Below are positions 8,020 to 18,077 of a stretch of DNA of 64,000 nucleotides, piece after piece. The first letter of the stretch is position 1, and the number at the start of each line of letters is the position of its first letter. The DNA comes from Mesorhizobium sp. (GTDB taxonomy: Bacteria; Pseudomonadota; Alphaproteobacteria; Rhizobiales; Rhizobiaceae), in assembly GCA_019635735.1 (NCBI GenBank), contig JAHBYX010000001.1:558001-622000 (forward strand), written 5' to 3'. The translations under genes were made by a program, and so were the position numbers. The notes beneath the pieces were generated by a model. That model worked only from the letters and a program-made list of their open reading frames with translations, ran no database searches and was not told where the DNA came from.

Positions 8020-10665
8020 ATGCGGACAGATACAGGCCAGGTGTTCAGGCTCGAGGACTATCGCCCGAGCGACTGGCTCATTCCACGGACATCTCTGACA
8101 TTCCGGCTCGATCCAGACCGCACGCGCGTGATCGCGGAACTCACCATCGAGCGGCGGGAGGGCGTCGCGCCTTCGACCCCGCTCGTGCTCGACGGCGACG
8201 GAATTGCCCTGCTCGCCGTCTCGGTCGACGGCGAGCCGCTGGAGGCGGGAAGCTATGAGGCAACCGGGCAGCGGCTCACCCTGCACAAGCCGCCGCGCGG
8301 CCGGACCTTCCAGCTGACGATCGAAACCGAGACCGCGCCTTCCTCCAACACGGCGCTGATGGGTCTCTACCGGTCGAGCGGAAACTACTGCACCCAGTGC
8401 GAGGCGGAGGGCTTTCGCCGGATCACCTATTTTCTCGACCGCCCGGACGTCCTCTCGGTCTATTCGGTGCGGATAGAGGCGCGGCGCGAGGAAGCGCCCC
8501 TGCTGCTCGCCAATGGCAATCCGGGCGCGACGGGCGAGCTTCCCGACGGCTGGCATTTCGCCGAATGGTTCGATCCGCACCCGAAGCCCTCCTACCTCTT
8601 CGCGCTGGTTGCCGGAGATCTCGCCGAAGTGTCCGACGCCTTCGTCACCCGTTCCGGGCGCGAGGTGCGGCTCGGCATCTTCGTCGAGCACGGCAAGCAG
8701 GACCGCGCCGCCTATGCGATGGACGCGCTCAGGCGCTCCATGCGCTGGGACGAGGAGACCTTCGGCCGGGAATATGATCTCGACGTCTTCAACATCGTCG
8801 CCGTGTCCGATTTCAACATGGGCGCGATGGAGAACAAGGGTCTCAACATCTTCAACGACAAATACGTCCTGGCCGACCGCGAGACCGCGACGGACGCCGA
8901 CTTCGCCAATATCGAGGCGATCATCGCCCACGAATACTTCCACAATTGGACAGGCAATAGAATCACTTGCCGCGACTGGTTCCAGCTCTGCCTGAAGGAA
9001 GGCCTGACCGTCTTCCGCGACCACGAATTCTCGGCCGACGAGCGTTCCCGCGCCGTCGAGCGCATCGCCGACGTGCGGACGCTGCGCGCCCACCAGTTCC
9101 CGGAGGACCAGGGTCCCCTCGCTCACCCCGTCCGCCCGCGGCGCTACCGCGAGATCAACAATTTCTACACCGCCACGGTTTACGAGAAGGGCGCCGAAGT
9201 CGTCGGCATGATCCGCACCATCCTCGGCCACGAGACCTTCCGGCGCGGCATGGACCTCTACTTCGAACGGCACGACGGCGACGCGGCGACGATCGAGGAC
9301 TTCATCAAGGTGTTCGAGGACGTTTCCGGCAAGGACCTGTCGCAGTTTTCGCTCTGGTACCATCAGGCCGGCACGCCGAACCTGACCGTGTCGGCGGCGC
9401 ACGACCCCAACGCCGCGGCGCTGACCTTGGAGATCGAGCAGTCGGTTCCGCCGACCCCCGGCGAAAGCCGCAAGAAGGCGATGCATATCCCCCTCGCCTT
9501 CGGACTCGTCGGTGCCGACGGCAACGATATCGCCTGTTCGTCGGTCAGCGGCGCCGCCGTCGAGGACGGCGTCATCCACCTGAAGAAGCGCAGGCAGGTT
9601 ATCCGCTTCGAGGGATTGCCCGAGCGCCCGGCCATTTCCCTCAACCGCGGTTTCTCCGCGCCGGTGACGATCGCCTTCGACCAGCCGCTGGCTGAACGCA
9701 TGCTCCTGGCGCGCAACGACAGCGACCTGTATTCGCGCTGGCAGGCGCTGACCGGGCTGATGACCGGCACGCTGATCGAGGCGGCGGCGGCCATTCGCGG
9801 CGGCAAGACGCCTAAGATCTCCCGCGATCTGGCCCGGATCTGCCTCGAGACAGTGCGAAGCCAGGCGCTGGAGCCCGCCTACAAGGCGCTGGCGCTGACC
9901 TTGCCGGCGGAAGCCGACATCGCCCGCGAGATCGGCTCGAAGATCGATCCGGACGCGATCCTGGCGGCGCGCAACGCGCTCGCGGCGACGATCGCGGCGG
10001 CGAACGACGAAGCCTTCCGCGCCGCCTACGACAGCCTCGCAGACAGCGGGCCCTATTCGCCCGATGCGGCGAGCGCGGGACGGCGCGCGCTGCGCAACAC
10101 GATGCTCGACTACGTCACGCTCGCGTCCGGCCAGCCGGACCATGCCTCTCATCAATACCACGACGCCGGCAACATGACCGACCGGGCGGCGGCCCTTTCC
10201 GTCCTGGCGATGCGCCATCCGGACGCCTCGGAGACGGCCGAGGCGCTCGCGCATTTCGAGGCACGGTTCGGAGCCGATCCGCTGGTCATGGACAAATGGT
10301 TCCAGATCCAGGCCATGGCGCCCGGCGACGGCGCCGTCGACCGGGTTCGCGCGCTGATGACCCATCCGGCGTTCTCGCTCGGCAACCCCAACCGCGTGCG
10401 GTCGCTGATCGGCACCTACACGACCGCGAACCAGACAGGCTTCCACCGGGCCGACGGCGCCGGCTACGAACTGCTGGCCGAGATCGCTCTGTCGGTCGAT
10501 CCGAAGAACCCGCAGCTTTCCGCGCGGCTTGCGACGGCCTTCCGCTCGTGGAGGTCGCTGGAGGACGGTCGCAGGGAATGCGCGCGCGCCACCCTGTCTC
10601 GGATCAAGGCCGCATCGACGCTTTCGGCCGACCTGCGAGACATCGTCGAGCGGACGCTGGCCTGA
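8020..10665 (+). CDS. pepN: Aminopeptidase N, M1 family
   Basis: A cytosolic zinc exopeptidase that removes N-terminal residues from peptides in the last steps of protein turnover. At 881 residues from the ATG at 8020 it matches bacterial PepN in length. The substrate-anchoring motif GAMEN lies near residue 267, and the zinc motif HEYFHNW near 304 is followed at the proper distance by the third ligand glutamate (in CLKEGLT). The C-terminal helical DUF3458 domain fills residues about 545-880. The upstream ATG at 7969 would add 17 residues (MGLPLLDHAASLHGNYG) not typical of the family. It stands alone between divergent and separately regulated genes. Confidence 0.96.
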   Translation: MRTDTGQVFRLEDYRPSDWLIPRTSLTFRLDPDRTRVIAELTIERREGVAPSTPLVLDGDGIALLAVSVDGEPLEAGSYEATGQRLTLHKPPRGRTFQLTIETETAPSSNTALMGLYRSSGNYCTQCEAEGFRRITYFLDRPDVLSVYSVRIEARREEAPLLLANGNPGATGELPDGWHFAEWFDPHPKPSYLFALVAGDLAEVSDAFVTRSGREVRLGIFVEHGKQDRAAYAMDALRRSMRWDEETFGREYDLDVFNIVAVSDFNMGAMENKGLNIFNDKYVLADRETATDADFANIEAIIAHEYFHNWTGNRITCRDWFQLCLKEGLTVFRDHEFSADERSRAVERIADVRTLRAHQFPEDQGPLAHPVRPRRYREINNFYTATVYEKGAEVVGMIRTILGHETFRRGMDLYFERHDGDAATIEDFIKVFEDVSGKDLSQFSLWYHQAGTPNLTVSAAHDPNAAALTLEIEQSVPPTPGESRKKAMHIPLAFGLVGADGNDIACSSVSGAAVEDGVIHLKKRRQVIRFEGLPERPAISLNRGFSAPVTIAFDQPLAERMLLARNDSDLYSRWQALTGLMTGTLIEAAAAIRGGKTPKISRDLARICLETVRSQALEPAYKALALTLPAEADIAREIGSKIDPDAILAARNALAATIAAANDEAFRAAYDSLADSGPYSPDAASAGRRALRNTMLDYVTLASGQPDHASHQYHDAGNMTDRAAALSVLAMRHPDASETAEALAHFEARFGADPLVMDKWFQIQAMAPGDGAVDRVRALMTHPAFSLGNPNRVRSLIGTYTTANQTGFHRADGAGYELLAEIALSVDPKNPQLSARLATAFRSWRSLEDGRRECARATLSRIKAASTLSADLRDIVERTLA

Positions 10666-10697
10666 AATCCTGCTCTTCCTGGCCTTTTTCGCCCTCA

Positions 10698-10724
10698 TTC
10701 CGGAATTCGTGAAGAATTCCTGAA
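10698..10724 (+). terminator. Hairpin after pepN
   Basis: Perfect 7-base arms GGAATTC (10702-10708) and GAATTCC (10714-10720) enclose a five-base loop. After one mismatch, three more pairs (TTC/GAA) extend the stem. It starts 33 bases after the pepN stop, in the 163-base space before pleC. There is no T-run after it, so it could be a factor-dependent terminator, an mRNA 3'-end stabiliser, or a protein-binding palindrome for pleC. Confidence 0.4.
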
Positions 10725-10828
10725 CGAGCCTCTGGACAAGCCGAATCACCTTTGATTCTTATATGGCGATTCGGATGTGCGGCGTTTCCGAAGTATAGCC
10801 AGAAAAACAATTTTTGCGGGGCCCTTCA

Positions 10829-13162
10829 ATGGGAAAGACAGGCGCCTGGGGGGCGACTGGTGGGCGTTTTTTTGCCGGCGGACGGGGCGGCGAAGGAACG
10901 AAGATCGGCAGCGGCGCTGGCATCGTCGCCGCGCCGGCATACAAGCGCCTGCTGGCGGCCGAACCCTATCTGCGCCGGTCCATTCCGGCGCTGATCGTCA
11001 TCTTTCTCATCGTCGTGGCGGCGACCCGGGCGCTCTCGCTCCTGGCGCTTCGCGACGACATCGAGCGTGACGCCCGTTCGATGGCGGCCTTGGCGGCGTC
11101 CCAGATCGCCAGCACGCTCGCCGTCGAACTCGCCGCCTCGCCGGTCGACGCCGACCGGCGGGCGCTCGACGCCTCCGCGCGGATCGGCAATCTCGAGCGA
11201 AGCCACGTGCTTCTGGTCACCGACGAACGCTTCCGCGTCACCGCGGCGGCGCCCCGCGACATCGGCTGGGAAGGCCGCTGGCTCGAAAGCCAGTTCGACG
11301 GCGGCCAGCCTTTGTTCATGTTCGGGGCGCGCGCCGGCGTGATGGAGGTCGCGATCGGCAGCCAGCACTGGTTCGCCGCCGTCGACCTGACCTCGGACCG
11401 CAAGCATGCGGCGGTCGCGATGGTTTCCACCGACACCGTGTTCGCCGACTGGCGTAAGCTGGTCTCGCTCAACGTGACCCTGTTCGTGCTGACCTCGAGC
11501 GTGCTGATCGTCATCCTCTATGCCTATTTCGCGCAGGCGGCGCGGGCGCAGTCGGCCGACCGGATCTACTCGGAGGCGCACCAGCGCATCGACTCCGCGC
11601 TGCTGCGCGGACGCTGCGGACTGTGGGACTGGGACATGGGCCGCGGGCGCATGTTCTGGTCGCGCTCGATGTACGAGATGCTGGGCTACGAGCCCAGCAA
11701 CGCCATGCTCTCCTTCGGCGAGGTCAACGAGATCATCCACGAGGAAGATGGCGACCTGTTTACGGTCGCGAAGGCGTTGGCGGCGCGCGAAGTCGACCAG
11801 ATCGACCAGGTCTTCCGCATGCGTCATGCCAACGGCCAGTGGGTGTGGGTCCGCGCCCGCGCGCAGATCATCGATCCCGACGCGCCGGACGTCCATCTGC
11901 TCGGCATCGCCATCGACGTCACCGAGCAATATCACCTCGCCATGCAGTCCGAGGAGGCGGATGCGCGGCTGCGCACGGCCATCGAGAACATCTCCGAGAC
12001 CTTCGTCCTCTGGGACGCGAACGGGCGCCTGGTCATGTGCAACACCCGCTTCCAGGAGCAGGCAGGCCTGAGCGACGACGATATCGAACCGGGCACGCCG
12101 CGCAGCGTGATCGAAGAGCGGATGACTGCCTTCGCGTCCGAGCGGCGGCTGGCCAACGGCAACGGCCGTCACGGCGCGGTGACCTATGAGCGGCAGTTCA
12201 AGGACGGACGCTGGGTACAGGTCAACGAGTTGGTCACGCGTGACGGCGGCACGGTGTCGGTCGGCGCCGACATCACGCAGATCAAGCAGCATCAGGAAAA
12301 GCTCGTCGACAGCGAGCGCCGGCTGATGGCGACGATCCACGACCTTTCCGTCGCCCGAAAGGCCGAAGAGGACCGTGCCCGCGAACTCGCCGACCTCAAC
12401 CGGAAGTGCATGCGCGAGACGGAGCGCGCGGAAGCCGCCAACCGCGCCAAGTCCGAGTTCCTCGCCAACATGTCGCACGAACTGCGCACGCCGCTGAACG
12501 CGATCATCGGCTTCTCGGAGCTGATGCAGTCGGGTCTGTTCGGGCCGCTCGGTTCCGAGCGATATACGGAATATGTCCGCGACATCCACGGCAGCGGCAA
12601 CTATCTGCTGGGCGTCATCAACGACATCCTCGACATGTCGAAGATCGAGGCTGGCCGTTTCTCGATCGATCGCGAGGAGATCGACCTCTGCCCGCTGATG
12701 CGCGAGACGGTCCGGGTGATCTCGCTGCAGGCGGCGCAGAAATCGATCACCGTGGAGACCAGCATCGCCGATTCCCTGACGCTCAACGCCGATCGCCGGG
12801 CAATCAAGCAGATCGCGATCAACCTTCTGTCGAACGCGGTCAAGTTCACGGGCCAGGGCGGGAAGATCGCAGTGCGTGCCCGCAAGACGTCCGGCGCGGT
12901 CATCCTCACGATCGAGGACAATGGCTGCGGCATCCCGCAGGAGGCGCTCAAGAAGCTGGGCAAGCCCTTCGAACAGGTCGAGAACCAGCTCACCAAGAGC
13001 CATACCGGCTCCGGCCTCGGCCTCGCGATATCGCGCTCGCTCGCCCAGCTTCACGGCGGCGCGCTCAAGATCCGCTCGACCGAGGGCGTCGGCACGATCG
13101 TCTCGGTGCGTATCCCGGTGAAGACGAAGGCGACGGGACAGCCGTCGCGAAAGGCCGCCTGA
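10829..13162 (+). CDS. pleC: PleC-like PAS sensor histidine kinase/phosphatase
   Basis: A membrane kinase of about 777 residues. Two membrane helices (about residues 47-70 and 213-235) flank a periplasmic sensor. Then come a PAS domain with PAC (about 255-375), a second PAS of the PAS-7 type (about 380-490), a HisKA domain with phospho-acceptor histidine in NMSHELRTPLN near residue 549, and a HATPase domain (NLLSNAVKFT, DNGCGIP, GSGLGLAIS). The build and its place beside glnE and pepN match PleC, the kinase/phosphatase that acts on the single-domain regulators DivK and PleD in alphaproteobacterial cell-cycle control. The start at 10829 is the first ATG; later starts before the first helix are possible. 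PleC identity is inferred from architecture and gene order. Confidence 0.8.
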   Translation: MGKTGAWGATGGRFFAGGRGGEGTKIGSGAGIVAAPAYKRLLAAEPYLRRSIPALIVIFLIVVAATRALSLLALRDDIERDARSMAALAASQIASTLAVELAASPVDADRRALDASARIGNLERSHVLLVTDERFRVTAAAPRDIGWEGRWLESQFDGGQPLFMFGARAGVMEVAIGSQHWFAAVDLTSDRKHAAVAMVSTDTVFADWRKLVSLNVTLFVLTSSVLIVILYAYFAQAARAQSADRIYSEAHQRIDSALLRGRCGLWDWDMGRGRMFWSRSMYEMLGYEPSNAMLSFGEVNEIIHEEDGDLFTVAKALAAREVDQIDQVFRMRHANGQWVWVRARAQIIDPDAPDVHLLGIAIDVTEQYHLAMQSEEADARLRTAIENISETFVLWDANGRLVMCNTRFQEQAGLSDDDIEPGTPRSVIEERMTAFASERRLANGNGRHGAVTYERQFKDGRWVQVNELVTRDGGTVSVGADITQIKQHQEKLVDSERRLMATIHDLSVARKAEEDRARELADLNRKCMRETERAEAANRAKSEFLANMSHELRTPLNAIIGFSELMQSGLFGPLGSERYTEYVRDIHGSGNYLLGVINDILDMSKIEAGRFSIDREEIDLCPLMRETVRVISLQAAQKSITVETSIADSLTLNADRRAIKQIAINLLSNAVKFTGQGGKIAVRARKTSGAVILTIEDNGCGIPQEALKKLGKPFEQVENQLTKSHTGSGLGLAISRSLAQLHGGALKIRSTEGVGTIVSVRIPVKTKATGQPSRKAA

Positions 13163-13195
13163 CCTCAGACGGCCTGCGACCCGGTCGCCGCCGTC

Positions 13196-13630
13196 CTATT
13201 GGGCAGTCGGCTTTGGCCTGTCGCCTTTCGCCGAAGCCCGGGCGCGCATCTCTTCCTTCACCAGCTTGCCGTCCGCATCGGCATCGAGCTCGGCAAAGCG
13301 CTGCTTCCGCCGCGCCTCGACGTCGGAGAGCGTGATGCTGCCGTCCTTGTCGGTGTCGAACCGGGCGACCAGCGCCTCAGCCTGTTTGGTCGCCTTTGGC
13401 CCCTTGAGGGTCGCCGATATCTCTCCGACCGTCAGCTTGCCGTCGCCGTCCTTGTCCGCATTCTCAAGCCGGCCCGTGATCGCGGCCAGGAATTCTTCGA
13501 ACGAGACGTCGCCGCTCTTGTCCGCGTCGAGGCGCTCGAAAAGCCTGTCGTCCGTCGCCGCCTGCGACGCGGTCGCGCCGACAGCCCCGGCAAATGCAAC
13601 GAAGGCCCAGGCCAGAACAGTCTTTTTCAT
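13196..13630 (-). CDS. Exported EF-hand protein
   Basis: A 144-residue protein with a signal peptide (MKKTVLAWAFVAFAGAVGAT...ASQA). Four calcium-binding loops follow: DADKSGDVSFEEF, DKDGDGKLTVGEI, DTDKDGSITLSDV and DADADGKLVKEEM, spaced as two EF-hand pairs. All carry acidic residues at the first, third and fifth loop positions, so calcium binding is expected, in the periplasm. The ATG at 13630 has GGAGAAG directly upstream. It lies 58 bases downstream of glnE on the same strand and 33 bases from the convergent end of pleC. Its role is unknown; calcium buffering or signalling is a guess. Confidence 0.85.
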   Translation of the reverse strand: MKKTVLAWAFVAFAGAVGATASQAATDDRLFERLDADKSGDVSFEEFLAAITGRLENADKDGDGKLTVGEISATLKGPKATKQAEALVARFDTDKDGSITLSDVEARRKQRFAELDADADGKLVKEEMRARASAKGDRPKPTAQ

Positions 13631-13688
13631 GATCTTCTCCACGTCTCGGGTTCGATCTCCACATGGGGACCGGATCATGTCATTTCCA

Positions 13689-16670
13689 TCACCGCGACGC
13701 GGATTTTCCACTCAGGAGAGCGTCGAACAGTTTTCGAACGTTGATTGACGTGTCCTTCAACAGCGCGCGCAGGACGCTGAGGTCCGGCGCGTCCGCGCTG
13801 CGGATGAGCAGATCGGAAAGCCCGGGCGGAATATCGGCCGGATCGAGATTTCCCGTGAGGCAGAGCCGCATGATCTGCGTCAGGGTCGTGTAGAGGCGAT
13901 GCGCTTCGAAGAGCTCGCCTCGCACTTGCAGATCGGCAAGGTCGTCGGCAAGATGGCGCAGCACTTCGGCCGTTGCAGTCGACCGGCCGGCTTCATCCAC
14001 CCGGCCCGTCAGCAATGCGACCTGTGCGATGAACTCGAGGTCTATCAGCCCGCCCAGGGCGAGCTTGAGGTCCCACTCGTCGGCTGGCGGTTTCTCCTTC
14101 TCGATCAGCGCACGCATCTGCCGTGCCTCGCGCGCGACGTCGGAATAGACGAGGGGCGTGCCCAGGATACTTGCGATATCCGCTTCGATCACGCCGGCGA
14201 AGTCGGCATCGCCAGCGATCACCCGCGCCCGCGTCAACGCCATGTGCTCCCAGATTTCCGCCTCGGTGCGCTGGTATTTCCGGAAGGCGGCGATGTGGGT
14301 CGCGACAGGTCCCTTGTTGCCGGACGGACGAAGCCGCATGTCGATTTCGTAGAGCACCCCTTCGCCGGTCGGCGCGGACACCGCCGCGATCAGCCGCTGC
14401 GTCAGGCGCGTAAAGTAGAGCGCCGGCGCCAGCGGCTTTTCGCCGTCGGATTCCTCTGCGGCTTCCGAATGGTCATAGAGCAGGATCATGTCGACGTCTG
14501 AACCGGCGGTGAGTTCGCGGCTGCCGAGCTTGCCCATGCCAAGCAGGGCCACCCGCTCGCCCTCGACGCGACCGTGGCGGAGTGCGAACTCCGAACGCAC
14601 GGCTTCCAGCGCGGCGCCGATGGTGAGGTCCGCGAGGTCGGAGAAGGCCTTGCCGGCCCTGACCGCGTCGATCGCCCCGGTGAGCAGCCTGACGCCGATG
14701 AGGAACTTCTGCTCGGCCGCGAAGATGCGCAGCCGGTCGAGGATCTCCTCATGCAAGGTTACGCCTTCGAGGAAGGCCTGCAGCCGGCCGGCCAGGTAGC
14801 GCCTGTCGGGCAGTTCGCTCATCAGCATGGGATCGAGCAGCCCGTCGAAGACATGCGCGCGCCGGGTGATGATCGCGGCTAGGCGCGGCGCCGCGCCCAT
14901 GATCAATGCCAAGAGGTTCAAAAGCGCCGGATTGGACTGGAGCAGCGAAAAAAGCTGGATCCCCGCCGGCAGGCCGGCCAGGAAGGCGTCGAATCGCATC
15001 AGCGCCTCGTCGGCGCGGCGGGTATTGCCGAAGGCCTGCAGCAGCGCCGGTATCAGCTCCGTCAGGCGCTCGCGCGCCTCGGCCGATTGCGTCGCGCGGT
15101 AGCGACCGAAATGCCAGGTGCGGATGACGCGGCAGATGTCGCTGGGGCGCTCGAAGCCCAGCTGCGACAAGGTCTGCAACGTGTCCGGATCGTCGACGTC
15201 GCCGGTAAAGACCAGGTTGCCCACGCCCGCCGACAGTTCCGGCGCGGATTCGAAGAGGGCGGCGTAGTGCTTCTCCACCACTTGCAGGGAGGCGCGGAAA
15301 TCGGCTGCGAACGCATCTGCGTCGCGATAGCCGCGCATATGCGCGATCCGCTCCAGGCCCTCGTCGTCCTCGGGCAGCAGGTGGGTCTGCTCGTCCGCCA
15401 CCATCTGGATCGCGTGTTCGACATCGCGCAGAAACCAGTACTGCTTCCCCAGCGCGTCGCGCTCCTCGGGCGAGATCCAGCCACGTTCGCAGAGCGCGCC
15501 CAGCATCGCGATCGTCTCGCGGCCGCGCAGTTCCTGGAAGCGGCCGCCGGCAATCAGTTGCTGGGTCTGGACGAAGAACTCGATCTCGCGGATGCCGCCG
15601 CGCCCGAGCTTGACGTTGTGGCCCTTCACCGCGATCTCGCCATGACCCTTGTGCGCATGGATCTGGCGCTTGATCGAGTGGACGTCGGCGATCGCCGCGA
15701 AATCCATGTACCTGCGCCAGACATAGGGCTTCAGCTCGGCGAGGAAGGCTTGTCCCGCAGCGAGATCGCCCGCCACCGGCCGCGCCTTGATCATCGCCGC
15801 GCGCTCCCAGTTCTGGCCACGGCTCTCGTAGTAATGCAGGGCAGCGCCGACCGGGATCGCCAGCGGCGTCGAGCCGGGATCGGGCCGCAGGCGAAGATCT
15901 GTGCGGAAGACGTAGCCGTCCTCGGTCCGGTCCTGAAGGATGCGCACCAGCCGACGCGTCAGACGGGCGAACAGCTCGTTCGCCTCATAAGGATCGGTGA
16001 TCGCCTCCGCCTGCGGATCGAAGAACGAAATCAGGTCTATATCGGAGGAGAAGTTGAGCTCGTGGGCGCCGAGCTTGCCCATCGCCAGCAGGATCCAGCC
16101 GGATCCCTTCGCCGGATCTGACGGATCCGGCAGAGCGATCCTGCCCTGGCCATGGGCGTCGCGCAGCAGGAACGACACGGCTGCGCCGATCGCCGCGTCG
16201 GCGAGCCTGCTCAGTCGGCGCACCGTCGTCTGCGCATCGAACACCCGCGCCAGGTCGCACAGCGCGACCAGCGCATGCGCTTCCGTCTTGAGTCGCCTGA
16301 GTTCGGCCATCAGCCGCGCCTCGGCCATATCGGGATCGCGGCCGAGCGCCTCGATCGCCTCCAGGACCGCGTCGATGCGCGCAGGCGCGTCGACCGAGCG
16401 CAGGTGATCGAGGATCTGCGGGGCGCGGCGCATGCTGTCGCGCAGGAAGGGCGAGAGGTCGAGCACGGCGGCGAGGAAGTCGACCGTCGCGCCGCCCGCC
16501 GTAAGGTCGGCCACGAGGGCTTCAAGGCCGGCCGCATCGGCATTCGAGATCAGTTCGGCCAGTTCGGCCTTCGCCGCGTCCGCGTCGAGTGGCTGAAGCC
16601 GCGTCGGACGTGCACCGAACCAGTTCCCCTCCCCTGCCGCCTCTTTCGCGGCCGCTGCCTTCGCCATCAT
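13689..16670 (-). CDS. glnE: Bifunctional glutamine synthetase adenylyltransferase/deadenylase
   Basis: GlnE attaches AMP to, and removes it from, glutamine synthetase, and so sets its activity to nitrogen supply under control of PII. The 993 residues hold the family's duplicated plan. The N-terminal nucleotidyltransferase half has FSSDIDLISFFD near residue 210 (deadenylylation). The C-terminal half has GSDVDMILLYDH near 727 (adenylylation). Each is followed by a helical GlnD/PII-uridylyltransferase-like domain. The first ATG (16670) overlaps the stop of the upstream kinase gene as ATGA, which fixes the start and suggests translational coupling. The longer frame to 17033 is only kinase sequence read in another frame. 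Confidence 0.95.
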   Translation of the reverse strand: MMAKAAAAKEAAGEGNWFGARPTRLQPLDADAAKAELAELISNADAAGLEALVADLTAGGATVDFLAAVLDLSPFLRDSMRRAPQILDHLRSVDAPARIDAVLEAIEALGRDPDMAEARLMAELRRLKTEAHALVALCDLARVFDAQTTVRRLSRLADAAIGAAVSFLLRDAHGQGRIALPDPSDPAKGSGWILLAMGKLGAHELNFSSDIDLISFFDPQAEAITDPYEANELFARLTRRLVRILQDRTEDGYVFRTDLRLRPDPGSTPLAIPVGAALHYYESRGQNWERAAMIKARPVAGDLAAGQAFLAELKPYVWRRYMDFAAIADVHSIKRQIHAHKGHGEIAVKGHNVKLGRGGIREIEFFVQTQQLIAGGRFQELRGRETIAMLGALCERGWISPEERDALGKQYWFLRDVEHAIQMVADEQTHLLPEDDEGLERIAHMRGYRDADAFAADFRASLQVVEKHYAALFESAPELSAGVGNLVFTGDVDDPDTLQTLSQLGFERPSDICRVIRTWHFGRYRATQSAEARERLTELIPALLQAFGNTRRADEALMRFDAFLAGLPAGIQLFSLLQSNPALLNLLALIMGAAPRLAAIITRRAHVFDGLLDPMLMSELPDRRYLAGRLQAFLEGVTLHEEILDRLRIFAAEQKFLIGVRLLTGAIDAVRAGKAFSDLADLTIGAALEAVRSEFALRHGRVEGERVALLGMGKLGSRELTAGSDVDMILLYDHSEAAEESDGEKPLAPALYFTRLTQRLIAAVSAPTGEGVLYEIDMRLRPSGNKGPVATHIAAFRKYQRTEAEIWEHMALTRARVIAGDADFAGVIEADIASILGTPLVYSDVAREARQMRALIEKEKPPADEWDLKLALGGLIDLEFIAQVALLTGRVDEAGRSTATAEVLRHLADDLADLQVRGELFEAHRLYTTLTQIMRLCLTGNLDPADIPPGLSDLLIRSADAPDLSVLRALLKDTSINVRKLFDALLSGKSASR

Positions 16671-18076
16671 CCCCCCTGACGCGGAAACACCATCTCGACG
16701 AGCAATCCTGGCTCCTTCCCGGACAGTTCCAGCGCGCCACCGTGGAACGTCATCACCGCCTTGGCAAGGCTCAGGCCCAGGCCCGATCCCGGCTGCGACC
16801 GGCTCTTCTCCAGTCGCACGAAACGTTCCGTCGCCTGGACACGATCCTCGGGCGGAATGCCCGGCCCGTTGTCGGCGACGCCGAGCCGGATGGCGCCGGG
16901 AACCCTGACGATCGACACCGCCACCTTCGCGCCGCCCTCGGCGCCGGCGGAATACTTGATCGCATTGTCGACGATGTTGGACAGCGCCTGGCCGATCAGT
17001 TCGCGATTGCCGGTCACCTTGGCCTCGGGGCAATCTTGGGCGGTCAGCGTCACGCCGGCCTCCTCCGCGGCGGGTTCGTAGAGTTCCACGACGTCGCGCA
17101 TGATCGCCGCGAGGTCGACCTCGCTGGTCGCCTCCGCGGAATAGCCTGCCTCCAGGCGCGAGATCATCAGGATCGCGTTGAACGTGCGGATGAGCTGGTC
17201 CGATTCGGAGATCGCTCCCTCCAGCGCCTCGCGGTATTCCGCCTCGGTATGCGAGCCGGCCAGCGTCGCCTCGACACGGTTGCGCAGGCGCGTCAGCGGC
17301 GTCTTCAGGTCGTGGGCGACGTTGTCGGACACCTGCTTCAGCCCGTCGTTCAGCGCGCCGATACGCGCCAGCATCCCGTTCAGATTCTCCGACAGCCGGT
17401 CGAACTCGTCGCCCGTGCCGGTCACCGGCAACCGCCCCGAAAGGTCGCCGCCCATGATGCGCCGGCTGGCTTCGGAAATGCTGTCGATGCGGTGCAGGGC
17501 CTGGCGGCCGACGAAGAACCAGATGACGAAGGCGCCGATGCCCATCAGCGCGAGGGCGGCCGTCAGCGCGCGGCGCACGACGAGACGGAACTGCTCGGGC
17601 TCGCCGAGGTCGCGGCCGACCAGAACGATCATGGTGTTCGGCAGCCGCACCACCTGCGCGATCGCCTTGTGGCCCTCGGAATTCGCAGGCGTCGCCGCGG
17701 CACCCTCGCCATAGCGCTTGTAGGAAAACGGCCGCTCGGTCCAGCCGTCGGTTTCCAGCACCCCGGGCTCGAGGCTTTCGACGTTGCCGGCGAGCGGACG
17801 GCCGTTCGGATCGGTGAGCAGATAGAGATAGGCGCCCGGCTGCCGGGCGCGCTGCGCGACGACGCGCACGAGGCGGGGAAGTCCCCCCGACTCGTACGAG
17901 CGCGACAGGCTCAGCACTTCCTCGAGGATCGTCTCGCGCGTCTGGTCCGTCAGCATGCGCGTGGACAGCGACGTCATGTAGACGACGAGCACCAGGGCCG
18001 ACGCCGCGAATAGAAGCAGGTAGAGCGCCGACAAACGGGCCGCGGTGGTGCGGAAGATCGCGGGAAGACGCGGCAT
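16667..18076 (-). CDS. Sensor histidine kinase of the glnE-linked two-component pair
   Basis: A 469-residue inner-membrane kinase. The first helix spans about residues 15-36, a periplasmic sensor of about 130 residues follows, and the second helix is at 168-190. HAMP is at about 190-245, HisKA has VAHDLKTPLTRL with the acceptor histidine near residue 254, and the HATPase has NIVDNAIKYS, DNGPGIP and GSGLGLSLA. The start at 18076 lies one base after the response-regulator stop, and the stop overlaps glnE by four bases. The two proteins should form a pair that is translated together with glnE. The signal is unknown; the DegP gene upstream hints at envelope stress. Confidence 0.9.
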   Translation of the reverse strand: MPRLPAIFRTTAARLSALYLLLFAASALVLVVYMTSLSTRMLTDQTRETILEEVLSLSRSYESGGLPRLVRVVAQRARQPGAYLYLLTDPNGRPLAGNVESLEPGVLETDGWTERPFSYKRYGEGAAATPANSEGHKAIAQVVRLPNTMIVLVGRDLGEPEQFRLVVRRALTAALALMGIGAFVIWFFVGRQALHRIDSISEASRRIMGGDLSGRLPVTGTGDEFDRLSENLNGMLARIGALNDGLKQVSDNVAHDLKTPLTRLRNRVEATLAGSHTEAEYREALEGAISESDQLIRTFNAILMISRLEAGYSAEATSEVDLAAIMRDVVELYEPAAEEAGVTLTAQDCPEAKVTGNRELIGQALSNIVDNAIKYSAGAEGGAKVAVSIVRVPGAIRLGVADNGPGIPPEDRVQATERFVRLEKSRSQPGSGLGLSLAKAVMTFHGGALELSGKEPGLLVEMVFPRQGG

Positions 18077-18077
18077 C

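Noticed and set aside
10826-13054. 742-codon frame on the strand opposite pleC
   Set aside because: It mirrors the kinase gene, has no motifs, and is typical antisense openness in GC-rich DNA. The same holds for long frames opposite pepN, the CoxL-like gene, the PBP gene and the hybrid kinase.
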